From an uncultured Muribaculaceae bacterium (GTDB lineage: Bacteria; Bacteroidota; Bacteroidia; Bacteroidales; Muribaculaceae): 26,349 nt of DNA. Below are positions 7,185-13,577 of the stretch, in pieces. Location of the stretch: NCBI GenBank assembly GCA_910578075.1, contig CAJTPK010000033.1, forward strand, positions 1 through 26,349. Direction: 5' to 3'. The notes below the pieces were generated by a model. That model saw nothing but the letters and a program-made list of their open reading frames with translations. It had not been told where the DNA came from and did no database searches. The translations under genes were made by a program, and so were the position numbers. Every line of letters begins with the position of its first letter. Position 1 is the stretch's first letter.

Positions 7185-7217
7185 GAAGTTGATTAATATT
7201 CATTTTTTAACAACTTC
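7185..7217. promoter_or_regulatory. GAAGTTG...CAACTTC inverted repeat
   Basis: Perfect 7-bp arms GAAGTTG (7185-7191) and CAACTTC (7211-7217) are separated by 19 AT-rich bases. They lie between the broken AraC gene and the hydrolase promoter, and share arms with the tighter palindromes at 17519 and 17683. Confidence 0.35.
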
Positions 7218-7295
7218 TTACCATCCTTACCTGGTTACAGATAATTTTGGTAATAATATCAAAAATATTGGTATATTTTTAAGATAGTATCTTGG

Positions 7296-7303
7296 TAATT
7301 TTG
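7296..7303 (+). promoter_or_regulatory. -7 element of the hydrolase gene
   Basis: TAATTTTG fits TAnnTTTG and lies 25 bp before the ATG at 7329. The nearest TTG is 25 bp upstream, longer than optimal, so an activator may be needed. TTGGTA repeats near 7248, 7269 and 7293 could be its sites. Confidence 0.55.
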
Positions 7304-7328
7304 CATCGGAAACAAAGAAACGAAAACA

Positions 7329-8402
7329 ATGAAAACGAAAATAATAATGTCTGGAGTGTTGGCACTAAGCGCTCTGACGATAAACTCTAAAGAGATGAAC
7401 AATACGAATACAAACACATCTTTGGCTCCTGTAGAGAAATTGGAGCTGACTCAGGAATGGGACAAGGTTTTCCCTAAAAGTGATAAGGTTGACCATATAA
7501 AGGTCGTTTTTGGCAACCGCTATGGCGTGACACTCGCAGCAGATATGTATAAACCTAAAAACGCTGATGGGAAATTGCCTGCCATTGCGGTATGTGGTCC
7601 TTTCGGGGCAGTAAAGGAACAATCGTCCGGATTGTATGCCCAGCAACTCGCCGAGCGTGGATTCCTCACCATCGCGTTTGACCCTTCATTTACAGGAGAG
7701 AGTGGGGGAATGCCCCGTCAAGTAGCTTCTCCCGACATCAATGTGGAGGATTTTTCCGCAGCTGTTGATTATCTGATGAACAGGGAGGATGTGGATTCAG
7801 CAAAAGTCGGAATACTCGGCATATGTGGTTGGGGTGGTATCGCAATCGAAGCCGCAATAAATGATCCACGTATCAAGGCAACCGTGGCCTCGACAATGTA
7901 TGACATGACACGTGTGAATGCCAACGGATATTTCGATTCTGAAAATACATCGGCACAACGCAATGCCAAACGTGCCGCAATGGCAGCTCAACGCACAATT
8001 GACTATAATAACGGAGCATATCGTAGAGGAGGCGGTGTGGTTGATCCCCTTCCGGAAGATGCGCCTCAGTTTGTCAAGGACTACTATGCCTATTATAAAA
8101 CACCCCGCGGCTATCATGTGCGTTCGGGTAATTCCAACGATGGGTGGAACGTCACTTCCAATCTGCCGTTCATGAATTTCAAGTTCTTCGAATATGCAGA
8201 CGAATTGGAAAATGCGGTTCTGATAGTTCATGGTGACAAAGCGCATTCATACTACTTTGGCAAAGACGCATTCGCCAAACTCAAAGGAGACAACAAACAG
8301 ATGCTGACTGTAAAAGGAGCAAGCCACTGCGATTTATACGACCAGCTGGATATCATACCTATGGATGAGATTGCCGGATTTTACAAAGAAAATCTCAATT
8401 AA
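7329..8402 (+). CDS. Exported alpha/beta hydrolase, dienelactone-hydrolase-like
   Basis: A 357-residue alpha/beta hydrolase. The N-terminus (MKTKIIMSGVLALSALTINS) looks like a signal peptide, giving a periplasmic or secreted enzyme. The nucleophile elbow is GICGWGG with Cys166 in place of Ser, as in dienelactone hydrolases. Asp303 (VHGDKAH) and His333 (GASHCDLYD) complete the likely triad. The domain resembles the YcjY group, and esters or lactones are the expected substrates, but none can be named. It has its own promoter and is divergent from the broken AraC gene and the iron-sulfur flavoprotein, possibly once a single regulated unit. Confidence 0.85.
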   Translation: MKTKIIMSGVLALSALTINSKEMNNTNTNTSLAPVEKLELTQEWDKVFPKSDKVDHIKVVFGNRYGVTLAADMYKPKNADGKLPAIAVCGPFGAVKEQSSGLYAQQLAERGFLTIAFDPSFTGESGGMPRQVASPDINVEDFSAAVDYLMNREDVDSAKVGILGICGWGGIAIEAAINDPRIKATVASTMYDMTRVNANGYFDSENTSAQRNAKRAAMAAQRTIDYNNGAYRRGGGVVDPLPEDAPQFVKDYYAYYKTPRGYHVRSGNSNDGWNVTSNLPFMNFKFFEYADELENAVLIVHGDKAHSYYFGKDAFAKLKGDNKQMLTVKGASHCDLYDQLDIIPMDEIAGFYKENLN

Positions 8403-8532
8403 GAGGCAGTCCCGTGATATAATTCATGGAGTTATACATGTCTTGGCAAGATTGACAATTCAACTGTGAAATCAGTCAAAGAGTTTCTTCAGGTATATCT
8501 CAAACTTGGTAAGTACCTGCACAGCCAGACCT

Positions 8533-8694
8533 AACTACATCGGTCATTCGCATCTTGCCATCAGCTGCTTGCATTTTGAAACGGTTACAATTTGTAACCG
8601 TTTCATTTCCCTCTTTTTTTAGCCTGTTTTTAAGAACTTTCCAATATGTTCGAGGATCGGCACTTTCTGTCAATATTGCCACAACTTTAAAATA
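8533..8694 (-). pseudogene. Fragment of a Bro-N domain protein (phage antirepressor/DinD type)
   Basis: On the minus strand about 50 residues match the central part of the Bro-N domain: VVAILTESADPRTYWKVLKN, then RLKKEGNETVTNCNRFKM, then QAADGKMRMTDV. These correspond to the conserved LTES.DP..YW..LK.R, the TNC..LKM and the ADGK.R.TD blocks. The domain's beginning is absent (an in-frame stop at 8695-8697 lies just before the match), and after TDV the similarity ends. Bro-N proteins occur as phage antirepressors and in standalone accessory genes. This is a relic with no intact neighbour, and points to past mobile DNA here. Confidence 0.7.
8578..8620 (+). terminator. 13-bp palindrome followed by a T-run
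   Basis: Perfect arms GAAACGGTTACAA (8578-8590) and TTGTAACCGTTTC (8592-8604) are followed by a pyrimidine and T-rich stretch. It could terminate transcripts from the hydrolase gene, whose stop is 176 bp upstream. It lies inside the Bro-N relic, so the symmetry may be partly coincidental. The rest of 8403-8903 contains the IS-end-like TGAGACGGACT at 8874 and the inverted pair at 8798-8862. Confidence 0.4.
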
Positions 8695-8797
8695 TCAGTT
8701 GTGTGATTTATGGTTGAAAATGTTCGGGCGGGCTTGATCGGCAAACTATGATGAGTTTTTGTGCGTTCTTAAAATATATTATAAACCATCTCCTATA

Positions 8798-8862
8798 GAA
8801 GTTGTATAAACTAATTTACGAAACATAAAATGAAGCATAAACTTTTTAGTTTAAACAACTTC
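8798..8862. repeat. Inverted pair of GAAGTTGTTTAAAC-type motifs
   Basis: GAAGTTGTATAAACT (8798-8812) and AGTTTAAACAACTTC (8848-8862) pair at 14 of 15 positions around a 35-nt loop. They lie 42 bp before the unknown gene at 8904. The same half-site occurs near 12582, 17519 and 17683. Immediately after, TGAGACGGACT (8874-8884) repeats the motif at the IS end (134-144). Confidence 0.5.
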
Positions 8863-8903
8863 ATAGATTTTTGTGAGACGGACTATTAAAAGAGTAATGT
8901 ATT

Positions 8904-9455
8904 ATGGATGATGCAAAAGTAACGGTAAGTAATTTTGAAGATAAGGTCAGGAAAGATCTCGTTGACTTCCTTATTAGTAAAGGTGCACTTGACAAGCATG
9001 TGCCCGAATGTCCGGATGTTGAGGAGAAATGGGCGTTGATAGTCAGGAGCTATGTGCCGGATGGGGCGCGGGAGTTTCAGGATTATCCTGTGGTATCGCT
9101 TGGGTGGATGATGTTTGTTGGTATGGCAATGGCTTATTACTGGGATGTCGACTGGGAGAAGAATGCCGAACGCACTGATTATTACACAGAGCTTCGTGAT
9201 AAACGGGGCTACGATCAACTTGACGAGACTGTGACAGAGGATCTGTTAGGCTATACTGGTGAGGCTGCGGCAAAGGTTACCGATCTTGTGGCGGAATGTG
9301 CCTCTCGTGTGTATTCGCTTCTGAACCATGAGCATCTGGAGCCAGGCACCGAGGCTGCTTTTGGCGCATGGCTGGCAGCATTGCATCAACTCTATCTTGC
9401 AGGGATGGCTATGGAGCTGAATGCACTCGGTTATCATATGACCACTTCTAAGTAG
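8904..9455 (+). CDS. Conserved-looking protein of unknown function
   Basis: I do not recognise this 183-residue protein. It is acidic and predicted mostly helical, with no signal peptide. It has an aromatic, partly hydrophobic centre (SLGWMMFVGMAMAYYWDVDW, about 69-88) and a C-terminal stretch with alternating Ala/Leu (LAALHQLYLAGMAMELNALG). It is too polar overall to be clearly a membrane protein. Codon use looks ordinary. The AraC gene starts 15 bp after its stop, so the two are probably one operon, with the haem-type membrane protein following. That context suggests a role tied to the regulator's signal, but no function can be assigned. Confidence 0.75.
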   Translation: MDDAKVTVSNFEDKVRKDLVDFLISKGALDKHVPECPDVEEKWALIVRSYVPDGAREFQDYPVVSLGWMMFVGMAMAYYWDVDWEKNAERTDYYTELRDKRGYDQLDETVTEDLLGYTGEAAAKVTDLVAECASRVYSLLNHEHLEPGTEAAFGAWLAALHQLYLAGMAMELNALGYHMTTSK

Positions 9456-9470
9456 ATAGGCCAATTGCAA

Positions 9471-10310
9471 ATGAAAGATATAATACCGGTGCATCATCAT
9501 CAGGATCTGTCTGATAATGGAATTCATATGAGGATCGTCACTCCGGATCATGTCAACAGCCATCCTGTTGAATATGCTCATCGTGATGATTACTATATAT
9601 TCGGTATCATAGTCAGTGGTAAACTGAATTGTGATATTGATTTCAGTAGACAGACAATAAGTGATGGCGATCTTCAGTTTATACGTCCGGGACAAGTTCA
9701 TCGGTTTGTCAGCGGTGAAGATTTCAAGGGTCTGATGCTTATGGCTGAAAGCGGTCTTGTCATGGACAGGTACAAATTGATTTTTGATGAAGCATCTATA
9801 AATTGTTCATCTGTAAAAATAAGTGATGCAGAATTTAGCGAACTGAAAACGCTGTTTATTTTCATGTATGAATTATCAGGACGGGGTGTGGAATTGAGCA
9901 TTATCAGAAATCTTGTCTCTGCATTTATAGGTCTTGTTGCGGCATGTTTCAAAAGAATCAATCGTCAAAAGCCTGATTATAACAGTAGGTATTCAGAGAT
10001 TTTTCTTCAGTTTAATTCCTTGCTGGAGTCAAATCTCGCAGCCAGCCATAGCCCATCGTTTTATGCAGATAAGCTACACCTGTCGCCGGTTTATCTTAAT
10101 GAGGTTGTCAAAAATGTGTCAGGCTGGAGCGTAAGCAATTATATCCGTAATGAGATTGTGCTTCATGCAAAGCGGATGCTTTGTCATACAAATATGAATG
10201 TAAAGGAAATTGCCGCGACATTAGGATTTGAAGATAACGCGTATTTTACCCGACTGTTTACAAAAGCGAGCGGTAAATCTCCGTTGAATTTCAGAAAAAA
10301 CCTTGAATAG
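9471..10310 (+). CDS. AraC-family transcriptional regulator
   Basis: A 279-residue regulator with an N-terminal cupin-type ligand domain (DDYYIFGIIVSGKLNCDIDF, then DGDLQFIRPGQVHRF around residues 65-80). The C-terminal double helix-turn-helix runs through FYADKLHLSPVYLNEVVKNV, then MNVKEIAATLGFEDNAYFTR and LFTKASGKSPLNFRK. ATG 9471 was chosen over a TTG two codons upstream. The layout matches the AraC regulators that control neighbouring oxidoreductases in many Bacteroidales. It lies between the unknown gene (15 bp upstream) and the small membrane protein (78 bp downstream, with its own promoter), which is its most likely target. Confidence 0.9.
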   Translation: MKDIIPVHHHQDLSDNGIHMRIVTPDHVNSHPVEYAHRDDYYIFGIIVSGKLNCDIDFSRQTISDGDLQFIRPGQVHRFVSGEDFKGLMLMAESGLVMDRYKLIFDEASINCSSVKISDAEFSELKTLFIFMYELSGRGVELSIIRNLVSAFIGLVAACFKRINRQKPDYNSRYSEIFLQFNSLLESNLAASHSPSFYADKLHLSPVYLNEVVKNVSGWSVSNYIRNEIVLHAKRMLCHTNMNVKEIAATLGFEDNAYFTRLFTKASGKSPLNFRKNLE

Positions 10311-10335
10311 TGCAATAATCGCTGCGTTCTGCCCA

Positions 10336-10366
10336 TTGATAAGCTTATGTCGGTGACCTAAATTTG
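10336..10366 (+). promoter_or_regulatory. Promoter of the small membrane protein gene
   Basis: TTG (10336-10338), 20 bp, then TAAATTTG (10359-10366) is a consensus promoter, 22 bp before the ATG at 10389. It separates this gene's control from the AraC gene upstream. Confidence 0.65.
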
Positions 10367-10388
10367 CAGTCATAAATAAGACTGCAAG

Positions 10389-10790
10389 ATGAAAAAGAAG
10401 ACAAAGTTAAAATTTTGTGATTGGTCATTGTTGTTCCTTACCATTGTTATGCTTGCTTCAGGGGTGCAACTGGAGATTAATCCATCCGGAGAAAGGATAT
10501 GGGTTTGGCTGCATATTGCTGCAGGTATAATATTCATGGTTGATATATTCTGGCATCTGGGACTTCACCATAACCGTCCTAAAATTGCCAATACACATGG
10601 CAAAAAACATCCTTGGCTTGGTGGCTTTTTTATTCTCACATTGGTGAGTGGAATAATAGCTGCGTGCCATTGGTACGATACATTCGTTCATTCAACCATC
10701 GGTGGTATACACGGAAAGTTCGGATTCCTGATGATACTCGCTGTAATCATCCATGTTTGTCATCACATAAAATTCTACAGACTTAAGTAG
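10389..10790 (+). CDS. DUF4405-like small membrane protein (cytochrome b-like)
   Basis: A 133-residue protein with about four hydrophobic segments: WSLLFLTIVMLASGVQ, WLHIAAGIIFMVDIFWHLGL, LGGFFILTLVSGIIAA and FGFLMILAVIIHVCHH. Several His residues sit in or next to the membrane segments (WLHIAAG, FWHLGLHHN, IIHVCHH), a layout seen in DUF4405 and small b-type cytochromes, so haem binding is plausible but not shown. It would work in the inner membrane, perhaps in electron transfer. It has its own promoter after the AraC gene. The first ~485-bp repeat begins 17 bp after its stop. Confidence 0.75.
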   Translation: MKKKTKLKFCDWSLLFLTIVMLASGVQLEINPSGERIWVWLHIAAGIIFMVDIFWHLGLHHNRPKIANTHGKKHPWLGGFFILTLVSGIIAACHWYDTFVHSTIGGIHGKFGFLMILAVIIHVCHHIKFYRLK

Positions 10791-10807
10791 CTGTTCATTT
10801 TTTAATA

Positions 10808-11290
10808 CTGTTGTCCGGTAAATTTTGAACCTTAATAATTAGAACGCTGAACCCCGTTTCACTTTATAAACGCGGAACTCACGCGGAACTATGATATTGA
10901 GGCAAAGTGTACTGAAGAAACAGAGCGGACAAATCAGAACAGAAGTCCTGATTTGTGGCGCTGAACGCAGGCGGAACGACAGGCTTATGAGTTTATCCCT
11001 GCTTTCAATTGACTGACATCTGCCGGATCGTTCCGCTTGCGATCCGCGCCGTTAAGAAAGCCGGAGGCATTCTTAACCCACAAGGTTCATATGCCCTGAT
11101 CTTGACAGTAGGGTTCCGAGTGAGTTCCGCGTTCAAAAGTGAAACGGAGTTCAGCGTTCTGGATAATTTAAGTTCTGAGTCTAAAACCGCATTCGCTGCG
11201 ACTGGAAATAGATCAGTTTCTCGCGACAGAGGCTTGTGTGGAAATAAAATAGTTCAGCACAATCGGTTAAATTCGTTTACCGGACAGCAA
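10808..11290 (+). repeat. Structured ~485-bp non-coding repeat, copy 1
   Basis: First of two direct copies (the other at 12603). The ends are inverted: CTGTTGTCCGGTAAA and TTTACCGGACAGCAA, each abutting TA. Long inner arms pair (10841-10889 with 11113-11160, nearly complete). Between them lie hairpins CAAATCAG/CTGATTTG, GCAGGCGGAACGA/TCGTTCCGCTTGC and 11051-11077 (GTTAAGAA/TTCTTAAC). A 94-codon frame exists (11009-11293), but about 19 of the ~24 differences from copy 2 change the amino acid, so it is not under protein selection. This is a MITE-like or structured repeat. It fills the 10791-11346 gap. Confidence 0.85.
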
Positions 11291-11346
11291 TAATTTTTAA
11301 ATAACTTCTTAATTTGATCAGCTACTTAAAAAGATGATTTATCGGT

Positions 11347-11701
11347 CTATATGAATTTACCTGTGATGCTGTCAGGATTTGCCTTGACTTCGGATGGAGT
11401 GCCGGATGCTGCAATGCGTCCTCCGGCCTCTCCGCCTTCAGGCCCCATATCTATTATCCAGTTGGCATTGCAGATCACATCGAGGTCATGTTCGATTACT
11501 ATGACAGTCGCACCGGATGATATGAGTCGTCGGAACACTTCAAGAAGTTTGCGAACGTCAAGTGGATGCAAACCAATTGTCGGTTCGTCAAAAATAAATA
11601 CGGAATCATTCTGTTCCCGTCCCATCTCAGAAGCGAGTTTCAATCTTTGCGCCTCTTATCTCTATCTCTTTGGGTTTGTCACTTGCAAAACTCATTGCCA
11701 T
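11347..11701 (-). pseudogene. UvrA-like ABC ATPase with ~90% internal deletion
   Basis: Only the two ends of a UvrA-type gene remain, joined out of frame. From the ATG at 11701 the minus strand encodes MAMSFASDKPKEIEIRGAKI, matching UvrA N-termini. It shifts frame into AQRLKLASEMGREQNDSVFI, FDEPTIGLHPLDVRKLLEVF and VIVIEHDLDVICNANWIIDM, the signature, Walker B and H-loop of the C-terminal ATPase. The stop is at 11347. The junction 15-mer (11642-11656) encodes RGAKI in one frame and AQRL in the other. The parent was probably a stand-alone UvrA-like protein of the kind linked to drug resistance. It lies downstream of the Nim-like gene on the same strand. Confidence 0.85.
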
Positions 11702-11744
11702 TTTCAAGAAACAATTTCTTACTCTATAACGAATAAAGATATGC

Positions 11745-12230
11745 TTATTGTTTTTGTCGGACAAGCTCTATTGATTCTTTACCGGTGATATTGTCAATAT
11801 CAATGCGTAAAACTTTGACCACTTTAATAAATTTTTCTATTTCATTTGTCGGATCGATGCCGGGACAATATTTGTCGCTGAGCATAATGAGTCCGGTGTT
11901 GATTTCTCCGGGATAAGTCAGAATCTTGATTCTTCCAGTCACTATCACGCTTCGAAAGTAGGTGGTGAATTCTTCCGGAACAACATGATCCTGTGCAACC
12001 ACGCAGAATGAACAACGCGAATCAGCGTTTATGCAATCTATCTTGCGACCGGCAGAAGCACTGTGCAAATATATATGTTTATTGCCATCATAAACATAGC
12101 TTATGGGCACGCCATAAGGATTACCTTCCTTATTTACAAGAGAAAGGATTCCGTTTGTGCAACTATTCAATATTTTTACCGCATCTTCTATTGGGAGTTG
12201 TTGCTTGGATCTACGCATCTTGTGTTCCAT
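11745..12230 (-). CDS. Nim-like pyridoxamine 5'-phosphate oxidase-fold protein
   Basis: A 161-residue split-barrel flavin-binding protein. MRRSKQQLPIEDAVKILNSC is the typical start of the NimA-like family; VPISYVYDGNKHIYLHSASA and GRKIDCI are its core FMN and substrate region, and FRSVIVTGRIKIL the later strand. Nim proteins reduce 5-nitroimidazole drugs to harmless amines in Bacteroides, but most family members are uncharacterised, so resistance is only a possibility. Starts at 12230 or at Met5 (12218) are both possible; 12230 is favoured because it overlaps the end of the SMR gene as TGATATG, suggesting coupled translation. Confidence 0.85.
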   Translation of the reverse strand: MEHKMRRSKQQLPIEDAVKILNSCTNGILSLVNKEGNPYGVPISYVYDGNKHIYLHSASAGRKIDCINADSRCSFCVVAQDHVVPEEFTTYFRSVIVTGRIKILTYPGEINTGLIMLSDKYCPGIDPTNEIEKFIKVVKVLRIDIDNITGKESIELVRQKQ

Positions 12231-12231
12231 A

Positions 12232-12552
12232 TCATAAAACTTTAAGACCGATTATAGAGAGAATAAGGGTGGTTATGAAGAACAGGCGCCAGAAGGTAGC
12301 CGGCTCATTAAAGAAGAGGATTCCTATTATGACAGCTCCAACAGCTCCGATGCCAGTCCATACCGGGTATACGGTGCCAATGGGAATTGTCTTTGCTGCG
12401 CGAGCCATAAGATACATACTTAAAGCAAGAGAAGCAAGGAATCCTGCCCACCACCAATATTGTACGGCTCCTTCGGCCGTTTTTGTTTTCCCGAGACAGA
12501 AGGTGAAAGAGACCTCCATCAGTCCGGCAATTATAAGAATTATCCAGTTCAT
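12232..12552 (-). CDS. SMR-family exporter, SugE/Gdx type
   Basis: A 106-residue protein with four membrane segments. The essential Glu is at position 13 (LIIAGLMEVSFTFCLGK), and VYPVWTGIGAVGAVIIGILF is typical of the SugE/Gdx branch, whose studied members export guanidinium or quaternary ammonium compounds with proton exchange. It works as an inner-membrane dimer. ATG 12552 was chosen; a longer frame to 12597 covers the promoter. A TAACTTTG -7 element ends only 8 bp before the ATG, so the message may be nearly leaderless. No guanidine riboswitch was seen. It is first in an operon with the Nim-like gene and the UvrA-like relic. Confidence 0.88.
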   Translation of the reverse strand: MNWIILIIAGLMEVSFTFCLGKTKTAEGAVQYWWWAGFLASLALSMYLMARAAKTIPIGTVYPVWTGIGAVGAVIIGILFFNEPATFWRLFFITTLILSIIGLKVL

Positions 12553-12560
12553 ATCGCTTG

Positions 12561-12568
12561 CAAAGTTA
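12561..12568 (-). promoter_or_regulatory. -7 element of the SMR-nim operon
   Basis: The minus strand reads TAACTTTG (complement of 12561-12568) 8 bp before the chosen ATG. No TTG is at the usual distance. GAAGTTGTTTAAAC (12582-12595) lies where the -33 region would be, and may be a regulator site. Confidence 0.5.
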
Positions 12569-12602
12569 GGAAATTTATAGTGAAGTTGTTTAAACAATTT
12601 TA

Positions 12603-13086
12603 CTGTTGTCCGGTAAATTTTGAAACCTTAATAATTAGAACGCTGAACTTCGTTTCATTTTATAAACGCGGAACTTACGCGGAACTATGATATTTAGGCA
12701 AAGTGTCCGGAAGAAACAGAGCGGACAAATCAGGACTGAAGTCCTGATTTGTGGCACTGAACGCAGGCGGAATGACAGGCTTATGAGTTTATTCCTGCTT
12801 TCAATTGACTGCGAGCTGCCGGATCGTTCCGCCTGCGTTCAGCGCCGTTAATAAAGCCGGAGGCGTTATTAACCCGCCTGGTTCATATGCCCAGATCTTG
12901 ACAGGATGGTTCCGCGTGAGTTCAGCGTTCAAACGTGAAACGGAGTTCAGCGTTATGTATAATTTAAGTTCTGAGTCTAAAATCGCATTCGCTGCGACTG
13001 GAAATAGATCAGTTTCTCGCGACACAGGCTTCTGTGGAAATAAAATAGTTCAGCACAATCGGTTAAATTCGTTTGCCGGACAGTAA
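12603..13086 (+). repeat. Structured ~485-bp non-coding repeat, copy 2
   Basis: Direct copy of the element at 10808, with the same internal order. The ends are CTGTTGTCCGGTAAA and TTTGCCGGACAGTAA, again next to TA. Its hairpins are better preserved: CAAATCAGGACT/AGTCCTGATTTG is perfect, and GAACGCAGGCGGAATGA/TCGTTCCGCCTGCGTTC has one mismatch. In the hairpin 12847-12873 a G-C pair of copy 1 (11056-11072) is T-A (12852-12868), a compensated change. A 93-codon frame at 12805-13086 is not credible as protein. The two copies flank the SMR-nim-UvrA segment. The rest of 12553-13219 is promoter sequence. Confidence 0.85.
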
Positions 13087-13184
13087 TAGAACAATTTCAG
13101 TGAAGTGCATTTTACATTTGAGAGTTTCTTGGAAAATTCTCTACATATGAAAATTTCTTGCTGGCTGCTTATTAAGCGAATCAA

Positions 13185-13215
13185 TTGTTATATCTAAATA
13201 AAATAGTTACCTTTG
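13185..13215 (+). promoter_or_regulatory. Promoter of the toxin-antitoxin operon
   Basis: TTG (13185-13187), 20 bp, then TACCTTTG (13208-13215) match the consensus. The ATG at 13220 is only 4 bp after the -7 element, so the message is probably leaderless, or starts at a later codon. Confidence 0.7.
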
Positions 13216-13219
13216 CAAT

Positions 13220-13576
13220 ATGATTATCAAGAATAAAGATAGAGCCAAAGAAATAAAAAGCATACTCTTTGAACATCTCAAAGAAGAGAATGCATTTTGG
13301 AGTTATGCCCCCGAGTCTGTTTCTCTTGACAATATTAGGGATGACCAATTGATAGCCCTAACAATGCGCTATCTTGATCTTGATGATATAAAGCAATTGT
13401 TCAGTATATTCTCGTTCAATAAAATCAAGAAAGCATGGAAGATGTTGCTTGTGCCTGAGGGTGAATATCTTTATACTCTTAATCGTTTTTTTGCCTGGTA
13501 TTATTTTAAGGCGAAAAGGCCAGATGCTTATCTTAAATCACTGCAGACTCGTCAACTCAATGAATTATTAAGCTGA
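13220..13576 (+). CDS. Putative antitoxin-like partner (DUF6922-type) of AbiEii homologue
   Basis: A 118-residue, Lys- and aromatic-rich protein without signal peptide or membrane segment. It resembles the small proteins (DUF6922-type, as I recall the family) encoded just before AbiEii-like nucleotidyltransferases in Bacteroidales. Typical features are FWSYAPESVSLDNIRDDQLI, YLDLDDIKQLFSIF and the PEGEYLYTLNRFFAWYYF segment. By position it is the presumed antitoxin, but it is not an AbiEi winged helix and its mechanism is unknown. The stop and the toxin ATG are separated by one base (TGATATG), which implies coupled translation and fixed stoichiometry. Confidence 0.75.
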   Translation: MIIKNKDRAKEIKSILFEHLKEENAFWSYAPESVSLDNIRDDQLIALTMRYLDLDDIKQLFSIFSFNKIKKAWKMLLVPEGEYLYTLNRFFAWYYFKAKRPDAYLKSLQTRQLNELLS

Positions 13577-13577
13577 T

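Noticed and set aside
10808..11290. CRISPR array or tandem repeat
   Set aside because: Repeated ACGCGGAAC units exist, but they are parts of inverted arms, not regularly spaced direct repeats with unique spacers.
11009..11293. 94-codon frame in repeat copy 1 and its 93-codon partner at 12805-13086 as conserved small proteins
   Set aside because: Comparing copies, about 19 of ~24 differences change an amino acid, and the frames overlap hairpin arms and the terminal repeat, so they are not selected as protein.
12553..12597. Fifteen-residue N-terminal extension of the SMR exporter
   Set aside because: It would translate the -7 element, and SMR proteins begin at the MNWIIL-type start.
12553..12602. 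Guanidine riboswitch ahead of the Gdx-like SMR gene
   Set aside because: Only a very short leader follows the -7 element and no riboswitch-like fold is visible.
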